NCBI GenBank assembly: GCA_031273665.1
Contig: JAISRK010000031.1
Span: 1-5,852 of the forward strand
Direction of reading: 5' to 3'
From: Holosporales bacterium
Lineage (GTDB): Bacteria; Pseudomonadota; Alphaproteobacteria; UBA3830; JAIRMZ01
Length of the DNA: 5,852 nucleotides
Below are positions 1-5,491 of the stretch, piece by piece. The first letter of the stretch is position 1, and the number at the start of each line of letters is the position of its first letter. The notes below the pieces were generated by a model that ran no database searches, was not told where the DNA came from, and was given only the letters and a program-made list of their open reading frames with translations. Made by a program: the position numbers and the translations under genes.

Positions 1-129
1 ATTCAGACCGCACCGAGTGATAAACTCGGTGAAACGTAAAGATTGTCCGATCCAAACGGCCATCGTCAACCCCGCAACGATCAGCACCGTCATTTTCATC
101 AGTAATTTTTCTATATAACTGGCGAACAC
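1..129 (-). CDS. lptF: LPS export ABC transporter permease LptF, N-terminal fragment
   Basis: Seen: the reverse strand is open from the window edge, and from a GTG at 129 it reads 43 residues with a short amphipathic start, one hydrophobic segment (about residues 13-28) and the string WIGQSLRF followed by TEFITRCGLN. Known: LptF/LptG permeases (YjgP/YjgQ family) begin with a short cytoplasmic helix and a first transmembrane helix that ends in a W-x-x-QSLRF-type motif followed by a conserved loop; LptF acts with LptB, LptG and LptC in the inner membrane to extract LPS and feed it to the periplasmic bridge. The start is uncertain: the frame stays open upstream, with a TTG at 139-137 and an ATG at 99-97 as alternatives; GTG 129 gives a usual N-terminal length and has a weak AAGG about 12 bases before it. 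The gene is cut by the window edge, so lptG and the rest cannot be seen. It is divergent from surA. Confidence 0.75.
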   Translation of the reverse strand, partial: MFASYIEKLLMKMTVLIVAGLTMAVWIGQSLRFTEFITRCGLN

Positions 130-219
130 GTGTGTTTTCAACCTTGAAGTTTGATTTCTGCCGTCAGGCTCTGTACCCTGAAATGGACGATAGCACAAAA
201 TGAACAGAAGGGGAGAACA
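130..219. promoter_or_regulatory. Divergent lptF / surA intergenic region
   Basis: This 90-base spacer must hold the start signals of both divergent genes. No strong sigma-70 promoter is visible in either direction: TTGATT at 151-156 with TACCCT 17 bases later (174-179) is the best plus-strand match and is poor at the -10. Promoters of either gene may therefore overlap the other's coding start. The surA reading frame stays open back to TTG 151, but that extension has no ribosome binding site and would bury the signal peptide. Confidence 0.3.
208..215 (+). promoter_or_regulatory. Shine-Dalgarno site setting the TTG start of surA
   Basis: AAGGGGAG lies 4 bases before TTG 220. It is the best ribosome binding site in the region, and the choice of TTG 220 places a normal signal peptide at the N-terminus, so the two lines of evidence agree on this start. 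Confidence 0.7.
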
Positions 220-1557
220 TTGTCCGACAAAGTCTTTTGCTCTCTGCGGCTCGTGGTGGTTATTGCCCTGAGCCTGACCAACGTCATCAGCGATAAAGGA
301 TATGCAGAAGATGACGACGCGACGGCATCTTCTACAGACGCCGCCTCTCCGAAAGAAGCGCGCATCACAGCTGTTGTAAACGGCAGTATTATTACAAAAG
401 CTGATATCGACGCCCGGTTGGCGCTACTCGCAGCGGCTTCAGGCGCACGCATCAGCGACGCAATGATCCCGCAATTGCGTTACACCATCCTCCAAGCTCT
501 GGTCGAGGAACAGTTAAAGGTTCAAGAAGCGCGCCGCATTGGCCGATTGATCAAACGCAACCCTTATGTGACGGCAGAAGAAGAACACCACATGCTGACG
601 CTCATGATTCGCCGCAGCGGCCTGTCTGTCGACTTGTTCGAAGATTTTCTAAAAGTCCACAATATCCCGAAGGAGACCATCATACAGCAAGCTCGCGCTC
701 AAGCCGCGTGGCATAAAATCATCAGCGATTTATTTGGAGACAGTGTACAACTCTCTGATAAAGAGGTGGAACGCGTTCGTACGCAATTTATTGAGAATAA
801 AAAGCGCGGATCAGTACTTCTCAGTCGCATTGTCATCCCCTTTGACACACCAGAGCAACAACAGCGAGCCTTAGCAGATATGAAGCGCATCACATCACTG
901 CTGAAACAAGGAGCCAATTTCGCAACGCTGGCGCAGCAGTTTTCCAGGACTCCAGAAGCGTGTAAGGGAGGAGCTCTCGGCTGGGTAACCTCCGAGAATC
1001 TGACAGAGGTGGAAAAAGCCGCCCTACAGACGCTCCCTTTATGGCACGCTTCGGCCCCTATTCTCAAACAAAACGCGTACGTTATCCTGTTATGCCAAGA
1101 CAAACGCCCTGAAGGCGCCACGACATTTCAAGAAATCACGTTTCAGCGCTTTTTTATCCCCGCGCCCTATGCCATCGATTCTCAAGAAACAGCCAGCACC
1201 TTCGTAAGTCAAGCCCACGAAGTGCGAGACCACCTTTTAACCGTGCGCAATGCTCAAAAAACAACAGAGATGTTTTCTGGCCTGAAGGTCATGGAAAAAG
1301 AAACGCTTGCAGTAGAGGACATTGATCCTAAACTCCGGACATTCTTGAACGCAACCCCGACAGGGGATGTCTCCCCTCCCATTGTCACGCCTGATGGCGT
1401 TCTGTTGCTGGCAGTGTACGCCAGAGCGGACCGTCCTATTGTGCCCCCCACGATAGAAAATGTGCGAGATCACCTGCGAGAAACACAGCTGGAAAAGCTC
1501 GCAGAGCGATATTTGCGCATGCTAAAGCGCACCGCTTACATCGAGATGCGGGAGTAA
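220..1557 (+). CDS. surA: SurA-like periplasmic chaperone / peptidyl-prolyl isomerase
   Basis: A 445-aa protein from TTG 220. Residues 1-29 form a signal peptide: basic start, hydrophobic core LVVVIALSLTNVI and a likely cut after GYA. Residues about 49-150 match the SurA N-terminal chaperone domain (ITAVVNGSIITKADIDARL closely follows the family's opening). Residues about 198-294 are a parvulin-type rotamase domain with the GGALGWV signature near 250-256. Residues about 307-402 look like a second, diverged rotamase-like segment ending in TPDGVLLLAVYAR, followed by a C-terminal helix that packs with the N-domain in this family. Known: SurA escorts unfolded outer-membrane proteins, including LptD, across the periplasm to the BAM complex. 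The gene is 10 bases upstream of rsmA, so the two are very likely co-transcribed. In many alphaproteobacteria surA follows lptD and precedes pdxA; neither is here. Identity is strong; whether the isomerase is active is not shown. Confidence 0.92.
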   Translation: MSDKVFCSLRLVVVIALSLTNVISDKGYAEDDDATASSTDAASPKEARITAVVNGSIITKADIDARLALLAAASGARISDAMIPQLRYTILQALVEEQLKVQEARRIGRLIKRNPYVTAEEEHHMLTLMIRRSGLSVDLFEDFLKVHNIPKETIIQQARAQAAWHKIISDLFGDSVQLSDKEVERVRTQFIENKKRGSVLLSRIVIPFDTPEQQQRALADMKRITSLLKQGANFATLAQQFSRTPEACKGGALGWVTSENLTEVEKAALQTLPLWHASAPILKQNAYVILLCQDKRPEGATTFQEITFQRFFIPAPYAIDSQETASTFVSQAHEVRDHLLTVRNAQKTTEMFSGLKVMEKETLAVEDIDPKLRTFLNATPTGDVSPPIVTPDGVLLLAVYARADRPIVPPTIENVRDHLRETQLEKLAERYLRMLKRTAYIEMRE

Positions 1558-1558
1558 C

Positions 1559-1563
1559 GAGGG
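1559..1563 (+). promoter_or_regulatory. Shine-Dalgarno site setting the TTG start of rsmA
   Basis: GAGGG ends 4 bases before TTG 1568, the same spacing as at surA. It begins two bases after the surA stop codon, which suggests that the two genes are translated from one message. Confidence 0.6.
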
Positions 1564-1567
1564 CGTA

Positions 1568-2380
1568 TTGACTGTAACTCTTGCGCCGTTAGCAGAAGTC
1601 GTCAAAACGCTACAGGCGAAGAAGACGCTCGGACAGCATTTTCTGGTGCACAAAGACATTTGTCAGCGTATCGCGATGAGTGCCGGCCCATTAGTAGGCA
1701 AGACAGTTATTGAAATCGGCCCCGGCCCCGGCGGCTTAACCAGGTCCCTCTTAGAACAAGGCGCGTGCGTGTACGCGATCGAAAAAGATACGCGTTGTGT
1801 CGCAGCGTTAGCTCCTTTAAAAGAAGCGTACAGCGAACACTTTTCGCTGTATATCCAAGATGTACGGCGGGTGGATTTTGCGCGTTTCTCTTCTCCCCTC
1901 GTGATCGCCAACCTGCCCTACAATATTTCGACGCAATTACTTTTCATGTGGCTGCCGTTTCTGGAAAAATTTGACAAATTGATACTGATGTTCCAAAAAG
2001 AGGTCGCAGAGCGCCTATACGCCCAGCCCAGCACGAAAGCGTACGGCAGACTAAGCGTACTACTGCAGGCAAAAGCACACGTAACGCCGCTTCTGCATCT
2101 GGCGCCCGGCGCCTTTCTCCCTCCGCCGAAAGTACATTCGACCGTTGTGTCGATTGTCCCTAAAAAAGCGGCGTATCCTGACCTTGCCGTGTATACGGCG
2201 CTAGAAACTCTGACAAAAAGAGCGTTTACGACCCGACGGAAGATGGTGAAAAACACCCTCTCCTTGTCTGAACAGCAGCTTGCTCACCATGGCATTGCGG
2301 CACGCGCGCGTGCTGAAAATATCACTGTGGAACAGTTTTTAAGCTTGGCGGCCCATGTTGACACGTTCGTTATTGCCTAA
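1568..2380 (+). CDS. rsmA: 16S rRNA dimethyladenosine transferase RsmA (KsgA)
   Basis: A 270-aa protein of normal length for the family. It dimethylates two adjacent adenosines in helix 45 of 16S rRNA (A1518 and A1519 in E. coli numbering) using S-adenosylmethionine, late in small-subunit assembly in the cytoplasm. Visible motifs in order: KKTLGQHFL (18-26, usual form GQNFL), the SAM-binding loop IGPGPGGLT (50-58), the acidic residue in IEKD (71-74), the catalytic NLPY (115-118), FQKEVAERL (142-150), FLPPPKVHSTV (183-193, usual form VDS) and the C-terminal RAFTTRRKMVKNTL (218-231). The two His substitutions (GQNFL to GQHFL, VDS to VHS) are small departures and the catalytic NLPY is intact, so the enzyme should be functional. 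The TTG start is supported by GAGGG and by the usual distance to the KKxLGQ motif. It lies downstream of surA in an apparent operon and converges on the next gene, with a 45-base gap. Confidence 0.96.
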   Translation: MTVTLAPLAEVVKTLQAKKTLGQHFLVHKDICQRIAMSAGPLVGKTVIEIGPGPGGLTRSLLEQGACVYAIEKDTRCVAALAPLKEAYSEHFSLYIQDVRRVDFARFSSPLVIANLPYNISTQLLFMWLPFLEKFDKLILMFQKEVAERLYAQPSTKAYGRLSVLLQAKAHVTPLLHLAPGAFLPPPKVHSTVVSIVPKKAAYPDLAVYTALETLTKRAFTTRRKMVKNTLSLSEQQLAHHGIAARARAENITVEQFLSLAAHVDTFVIA

Positions 2381-2416
2381 GTAAGCGTATTGGGGAGCAA
2401 GAGCGATTTTCTCCGA

Positions 2417-2438
2417 TAAGCGAGGCTAATGCCGCTTA
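2417..2438. terminator. Hairpin between convergent genes, weak candidate terminator
   Basis: TAAGC at 2417-2421 pairs with GCTTA at 2434-2438, and GGC at 2424-2426 pairs with GCC at 2431-2433 around a TAAT loop, giving 8 base pairs with a two-base bulge. It overlaps the stop codon of the minus-strand gene. No T-tract follows on either strand, so it is at best a weak or bidirectional terminator; it is reported because nothing better separates the two converging genes. Confidence 0.25.
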
Positions 2439-3352
2439 ACTTCCACGGGATGCTGTTTTGCTTCAAAAAATGACACGATTTTGTCATGCGGTAGCGTGAT
2501 TAAAGACGCATCCTCCACGACATTACCAAAAATAGGGGTCCATTGTTCACGTGTTTGAAGGCGATGGCGCCGCACACATCGCAGCGTCTCCTCTTCTTTT
2601 TTCAACACAATTGGCCATGGCGCCTGATCAAAAAATAACACACTTGGCATTCCAGATTCTGTAAGCAACAAGTACGCACCCTGTCGATCGAGCTGATAAA
2701 ATTCCACAATGCTTGGGTTAGCCCCTAAAAACTCACTCAACCCCGCATGTAACGCTGCAGAGGAGTAAGCAGGCTTGTGAGGCGGATCTTGCTCCGGACG
2801 CAGGCACACGCCAGCGCAGTCCAGAAAATACTGCCACTGCAAACGACGTATAACTTCAAGGATTCTGGTTGTTAATTGTGGCGCTCTGGAAAAGAGCAGT
2901 GCATCCACAAGATGCATGTACAACGCTTCAAGGGCAATGGCGGACTCATTAGGCTCAGCAATCAATATTTTTTTAATACGCCAATCCTGAACATGTTCGA
3001 TGTGCAGAAGGGTCTCTTCAATGGAAGGCCTACTACTAATCACCATCGTTGAAAAGCGACGAAAACGCTCCGGGGAAGCGATCTTTTGGCGACAAAAAGC
3101 GAAGACCTCGTCTGCGGAACTACATACCGTATTTTGCGGTGGGTCGTGTTTACGATAGGCCCGATTAAGTAAAAAAAGAGAGGCCACCATAGAACGGCAA
3201 GATTCTAGGATAATAGTGTCCTGCGGATGCAAATCGCTCTGCAACGCCTTAAAAAACGCCTCTTCAAACCCGACGCACATAACACGAGCAGGATGGAAAA
3301 ACACCGGAATGCGCTTCTTCTCGTCTGCTATCAGGCTTTGTAACGTTATCAT
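2426..3352 (-). CDS. Degenerate receiver-domain (response-regulator-like) protein
   Basis: A 308-aa protein without signal peptide or membrane segment, so probably cytoplasmic. Residues about 15-158 follow the plan of a receiver domain: strand IPVFF, a helix, TMVIS (102-106), a helix, IKKILIAE (126-133), then VDALLF and the helix after RAPQLTTRILEVIRRLQ. This spacing resembles a group of response regulators I recall with IKKILLTG and an LxxFIxK segment before the last helix. The expected functional residues are replaced: His20-Pro21 where the acidic pair belongs, Ser107 at the phosphoacceptor aspartate, Ala132 near the Thr/Ser, Ser155 at the lysine. The C-terminal part (about 200-300) contains IVEFYQLDRQGAYLLL and GMPSVLFF, resembling the C-terminal module that accompanies those receivers; its function is unknown to me. 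ATG 3352 is the first start after an in-frame stop; only a distant AGGAAGGGA about 16 bases upstream could serve as ribosome binding site. The family call rests on pattern memory and could be wrong; a fully unrelated fold is possible. Confidence 0.5.
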   Translation of the reverse strand: MITLQSLIADEKKRIPVFFHPARVMCVGFEEAFFKALQSDLHPQDTIILESCRSMVASLFLLNRAYRKHDPPQNTVCSSADEVFAFCRQKIASPERFRRFSTMVISSRPSIEETLLHIEHVQDWRIKKILIAEPNESAIALEALYMHLVDALLFSRAPQLTTRILEVIRRLQWQYFLDCAGVCLRPEQDPPHKPAYSSAALHAGLSEFLGANPSIVEFYQLDRQGAYLLLTESGMPSVLFFDQAPWPIVLKKEEETLRCVRRHRLQTREQWTPIFGNVVEDASLITLPHDKIVSFFEAKQHPVEVKRH

Positions 3353-3470
3353 ATTTTTTGCAGCAACGTCCCTTCCTCAGGACCAGCGTAAAGAAAGATC
3401 TCATACTCTGCAAGCAAAAAAATACTATTTAAAGTAGCAAATGATGGAACAATCTCGCCTTAAGGGGGAA

Positions 3471-3484
3471 GAGAGGCGCCTCTC
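3471..3484. repeat. Perfect 14-base palindrome
   Basis: GAGAGGCGCCTCTC is its own reverse complement. On the minus strand, downstream of the patatin gene, it is followed by TTCCCCCTT, which gives a short stem (GAGAG, loop GCGC, CTCTC) and a mixed pyrimidine tail. It could act as a weak terminator or as a binding site for a dimeric protein; the sequence does not decide. A second small palindrome, CCTTAAGG, lies at 3458-3465. Confidence 0.45.
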
Positions 3485-3536
3485 ATCCGGTGTGAAAGAC
3501 GCACCTGTCCTCCCTCATTACTCCTCCATGAAGCAT

Positions 3537-3554
3537 GGCCTTCCGAAGAAGGCC
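3537..3554 (-). terminator. Stable UUCG-loop hairpin downstream of the patatin gene
   Basis: On the minus strand GGCCTTC pairs with GAAGGCC across a TTCG loop: a 7-base-pair stem closed as C(UUCG)G, one of the most stable RNA tetraloops. It lies 50 bases after the patatin stop codon and is not followed by a T-tract, so it is better read as a 3'-end stabilising or processing hairpin, or as part of a two-hairpin end with the 14-base palindrome further downstream, than as a classical intrinsic terminator. Confidence 0.45.
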
Positions 3555-3603
3555 TTGCCCCGTCGCCCCATAACACGCATACGTAGCGCGCGTGGACAGT
3601 CAA

Positions 3604-5136
3604 TTACGACCCGCGTCCCTGCTGTCGCATTTCATGGCGGACACGCACGTCAGGCAGTGAGCGCAAAAGCCGGGCAACCTCCTGGAATTGTGGAGTTTCT
3701 ACCAAAGTTTCTGCCCGATTCGCAAGCACTGTGAGGTTCCTTGGAGAAATATCATCCATGGCCGCGTTCTCAGCCTGTAATTCTGTTTGCAACCGGAAAT
3801 ACCTCACTCTTCCAGAAAACGTTTGGCTAACGGATGCCATCACGTAGTGAGTAATATCAGCAGGCCCATCGATCATCAACTCCGGGAGCCTCGACGCCCA
3901 TCCAATCTTACCCATATCTTTCACATCGTCAAAATACATAGGAACGGTAGCGCGCCCCGTACCCAGGGAGATCAAGAGATATTCAGACGCGTCCGGATAC
4001 ATACGCAGCGCTTCAGCAAAACCACACGCTGTTGGATTGTTAACTGCCAATCCACCATCTACGGCGACAATCCTCAATTTCTCACCGTGCACATCAGGCA
4101 TACTGTAGATTTCTGCTGGTGGGAAATACGTCGGAGCCGCTGATGTCGCCCTCGCGACATCTCGCATGAAGAAGTTTTTATGTGGGTCCTGTTGCGCGGA
4201 AACGCTTTTGAAAATTTTTGGTTTTCGCCTTTCCAAATCAAAACTTGTTACGACCGTAGGAATAAGACAATCAGCCAGTGTATGTTCACCAAAATAAGAT
4301 TCCAGCACTTCCTCAATCGCAGACGTGTATTTTGAGTTACGGAACCCACCAAGATTTGCCCGTCGTGGCACAAAAATCTCATTACCTCGTTCAGCATAGA
4401 TACGCTTTAAAGCGTGCGCACTAAAGCGGGGATTACCGTTTTCATCAGGAACACTCAGCCCAAGAGCCCAAATACCACTTGTAGATGTCCCTACTACGAT
4501 ATCCACCATGTGCGCAATGGGGAGTCCCACCAACGCTTCCAACGAGGCTGAAACACTAACAGGAATATAACCACGTATACCACCCCCATCACCACAGTAA
4601 ATAACAACTGGGACACCCCGAGTAGTGAGAGACCGAGGAACATCGAATGCAGACGGCGTTTCCTCAAACTGCTCTATTTGGCGAGCAAAAGACACGAGTT
4701 CTCCACTGCTTGAACCCTCATCTTCTGGCACGCTTTGCAATGTGCTTGGGCAGTGCAAAATGCTCGGCCCAGACGCAGGCACTGTTCTACCATCATCAAA
4801 CGTAAAAGTCAGATGGAGCGCAGGGGTAGACCTCTGACTGCTGACGCCACAATCTAATGCTGTAGTAGACCGTTGCTTTCTAGTGTCGCGTTCTAGTTGC
4901 GATGCAGACCTTTGGCGTTTAGCACCACATCGGAATGCTTGACCTTCCACAGGATTTAATAGGAGAGCATGCTCAGCGCCCTCTATGACCGCTCGGTGGC
5001 CTTCTGAAGGAAATTCCGCGGGGAAAGCAAGCCTTCTAGTCGATGGGGTATCATCGGCCCCTTTTTGCCCCAGCATCCCTACAGCAGATAACAGAGGGGC
5101 GCACATAACAGCAAACGATAGCACTATGTAGTACAT
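3604..5136 (-). CDS. Secreted patatin-like phospholipase
   Basis: A 510-aa protein. Residues 1 to about 20 are hydrophobic and look like a signal peptide, although the first residues carry no positive charge. Residues about 25-170 are a polar, low-complexity extension with three QRS-centred repeats (70-108). The patatin domain runs from about 175 to 400: oxyanion loop DGGGIRG (183-189), nucleophile elbow GTSTSG (216-221, Ser218), ATSAAPTYFPP (330-340), the second catalytic residue in DGGLAVNNPT (Asp360), and LISLGTG (388-394). Known: patatins use this Ser-Asp dyad to cleave fatty acids from glycerophospholipids or other acyl lipids; several intracellular bacteria export them to act on host membranes. 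The elbow is GXSXS here; the common form is GTSTGG, so Ser220 replaces a glycine through one base change. The C-terminal 110 residues are less recognisable. ATG 5136 has AAGGGA 4 bases before it. The host-effector role is inference from the signal peptide and likely lifestyle. Confidence 0.9.
   Translation of the reverse strand: MYYIVLSFAVMCAPLLSAVGMLGQKGADDTPSTRRLAFPAEFPSEGHRAVIEGAEHALLLNPVEGQAFRCGAKRQRSASQLERDTRKQRSTTALDCGVSSQRSTPALHLTFTFDDGRTVPASGPSILHCPSTLQSVPEDEGSSSGELVSFARQIEQFEETPSAFDVPRSLTTRGVPVVIYCGDGGGIRGYIPVSVSASLEALVGLPIAHMVDIVVGTSTSGIWALGLSVPDENGNPRFSAHALKRIYAERGNEIFVPRRANLGGFRNSKYTSAIEEVLESYFGEHTLADCLIPTVVTSFDLERRKPKIFKSVSAQQDPHKNFFMRDVARATSAAPTYFPPAEIYSMPDVHGEKLRIVAVDGGLAVNNPTACGFAEALRMYPDASEYLLISLGTGRATVPMYFDDVKDMGKIGWASRLPELMIDGPADITHYVMASVSQTFSGRVRYFRLQTELQAENAAMDDISPRNLTVLANRAETLVETPQFQEVARLLRSLPDVRVRHEMRQQGRGS
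4813..4929 (-). repeat. Three imperfect QRS-centred repeats in the patatin N-terminal extension
   Basis: Residues 70-108 of the patatin protein form three tandem units: CGAKRQRSASQLER, DTRKQRSTTALD and CGVSSQRSTPALH. Each centres on Q-R-S and has a leucine four residues after the serine. The underlying DNA is only partly alike (the CAA/CAG-CGG/AGG-TCT core is shared), so the duplication is old or the pattern is held by selection on the protein. Confidence 0.55.
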
Positions 5137-5140
5137 AAGT

Positions 5141-5146
5141 TCCCTT
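5141..5146 (-). promoter_or_regulatory. Ribosome binding site of the patatin gene
   Basis: AAGGGA on the minus strand, 4 bases before the ATG at 5136. It supports this start and therefore the short, uncharged N-terminus of the signal peptide. Confidence 0.6.
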
Positions 5147-5180
5147 TTCTTTGATTCTGGGCATCCCTTACCCGCACGTT

Positions 5181-5186
5181 AATATA
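5181..5186 (-). promoter_or_regulatory. Possible -10 element for the patatin gene
   Basis: TATATT on the minus strand, about 45 bases before the patatin start, matches the sigma-70 -10 consensus in 5 of 6 positions and sits next to AT-rich DNA. No good -35 is found at 15-18 bases, so this is a weak call. Confidence 0.3.
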
Positions 5187-5273
5187 TCCCAATAAGGTAA
5201 AGAAAGTGTTAATTTGTAAATTTTTTTATACATCGTTATTGCGGGCACATTTTAATGCATAACGTTGCAATAG

Positions 5274-5300
5274 TTGGAGTTCTACAGTGTGTGTGATAAT
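5274..5300 (+). promoter_or_regulatory. Possible extended -10 promoter for the pseudopilin gene
   Basis: GATAAT at 5295-5300 is preceded by TG at 5292-5293, which gives an extended -10 (TGTGATAAT). TTGGAG at 5274-5279 could serve as -35, although the 15-base spacer is short. Use of this site would leave a 5' leader of about 185 bases. Confidence 0.35.
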
Positions 5301-5336
5301 TATACGATAAACGTTTTGCCTATTTATGTAATAAAT

Positions 5337-5357
5337 AATTATCTTAATAGATAAATT
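5337..5357 (+). repeat. AT-rich inverted repeat in the pseudopilin leader
   Basis: AATTATC at 5337-5343 pairs with GATAAATT at 5350-5357 around TTAATA, giving 7 base pairs with one bulged A. It could be an operator half-site pair or simply a consequence of AT richness. Confidence 0.25.
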
Positions 5358-5360
5358 TCC

Positions 5361-5389
5361 GTGGAGGAGCTCCCCCTCAACTCCTCTGC
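5361..5389 (+). other. GC-richer hairpin in the pseudopilin leader
   Basis: GTGGAGGAG at 5361-5369 pairs with CTCCTCTGC at 5381-5389: 9 base pairs including two G-U wobbles, with an 11-base loop. The 5' arm resembles a Shine-Dalgarno sequence and the 3' arm its complement, but no start codon is close by and no T-tract follows, so it is not an intrinsic terminator. A second weaker pairing, GCTACAAG with CTTGTTAGC, spans about 5399-5443. Confidence 0.35.
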
Positions 5390-5491
5390 CAGTAGATGGC
5401 TACAAGCGTCTCCTCTTGATCATTATCTGTATTCTTGTTAGCTCTTGAGCGGACGGAACGCGTTAGAGCGTGCAAAAAAGCAGAGAGAACC

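Larger units (their letters stand above)
3353..3603. other. Intergenic region with inverted repeats
   Basis: These 251 bases lie between two minus-strand genes, so they form the 3' flank of the patatin gene and the upstream region of the receiver-like gene. No convincing gene is present. The patatin-proximal half is GC-rich and has the inverted repeats listed separately; a further CACGC/GCGTG pairing lies at about 3577-3593. The half next to the receiver-like gene is AT-rich, with TAGTAT (minus strand, near 3425) as a possible -10 but no good -35. It is unclear whether the receiver-like gene has its own promoter or is read through from the patatin gene. Confidence 0.4.
5137..5491. other. AT-rich divergent intergenic region
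   Basis: These 355 bases separate the divergent patatin and pseudopilin genes. No gene or RNA gene was recognised. The patatin-proximal and middle parts (about 5180-5358) are strongly AT-rich, with runs such as a T7 near 5221. ACGTT occurs three times (near 5176, 5261 and 5311, the last within the palindrome AAACGTTT at 5309-5316), which could be operator-like or chance. The last 130 bases are of ordinary composition and form the likely untranslated leader of the pseudopilin gene. Confidence 0.5.

Noticed and set aside
151..219. Longer surA reading frame beginning at TTG 151
   Set aside because: There is no ribosome binding site before it, and it would place 23 extra residues ahead of a normal signal peptide; TTG 220 has AAGGGGAG at the right distance.
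699..1121. Minus-strand 140-codon frame inside surA
   Set aside because: It is antisense to the rotamase domain, with arginine- and cysteine-rich composition typical of a shadow frame.
2394..2413. GGAG/CTCC pairing after rsmA as an intrinsic terminator
   Set aside because: The stem is only 4 base pairs with a 12-base loop and has no T-tract.
3441..3734. Plus-strand 97-codon frame with ATGATG start
   Set aside because: It lacks a good ribosome binding site, has low-complexity basic composition and runs 131 bases antisense into the well-supported patatin gene.
3787..4143. Plus-strand 118-codon frame inside the patatin gene
   Set aside because: It is fully antisense to the conserved patatin catalytic domain and resembles no family.
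5126..5136. Lipoprotein signal at Cys12 of the patatin protein
   Set aside because: The residues before Cys12 (F-A-V-M) do not fit the lipobox, which needs a small residue directly before the cysteine.
5435..5491. Extension of the pseudopilin gene to an in-frame TTG at 5435
   Set aside because: There is no ribosome binding site ahead of it and it would lengthen an already long leader peptide to over 50 residues.
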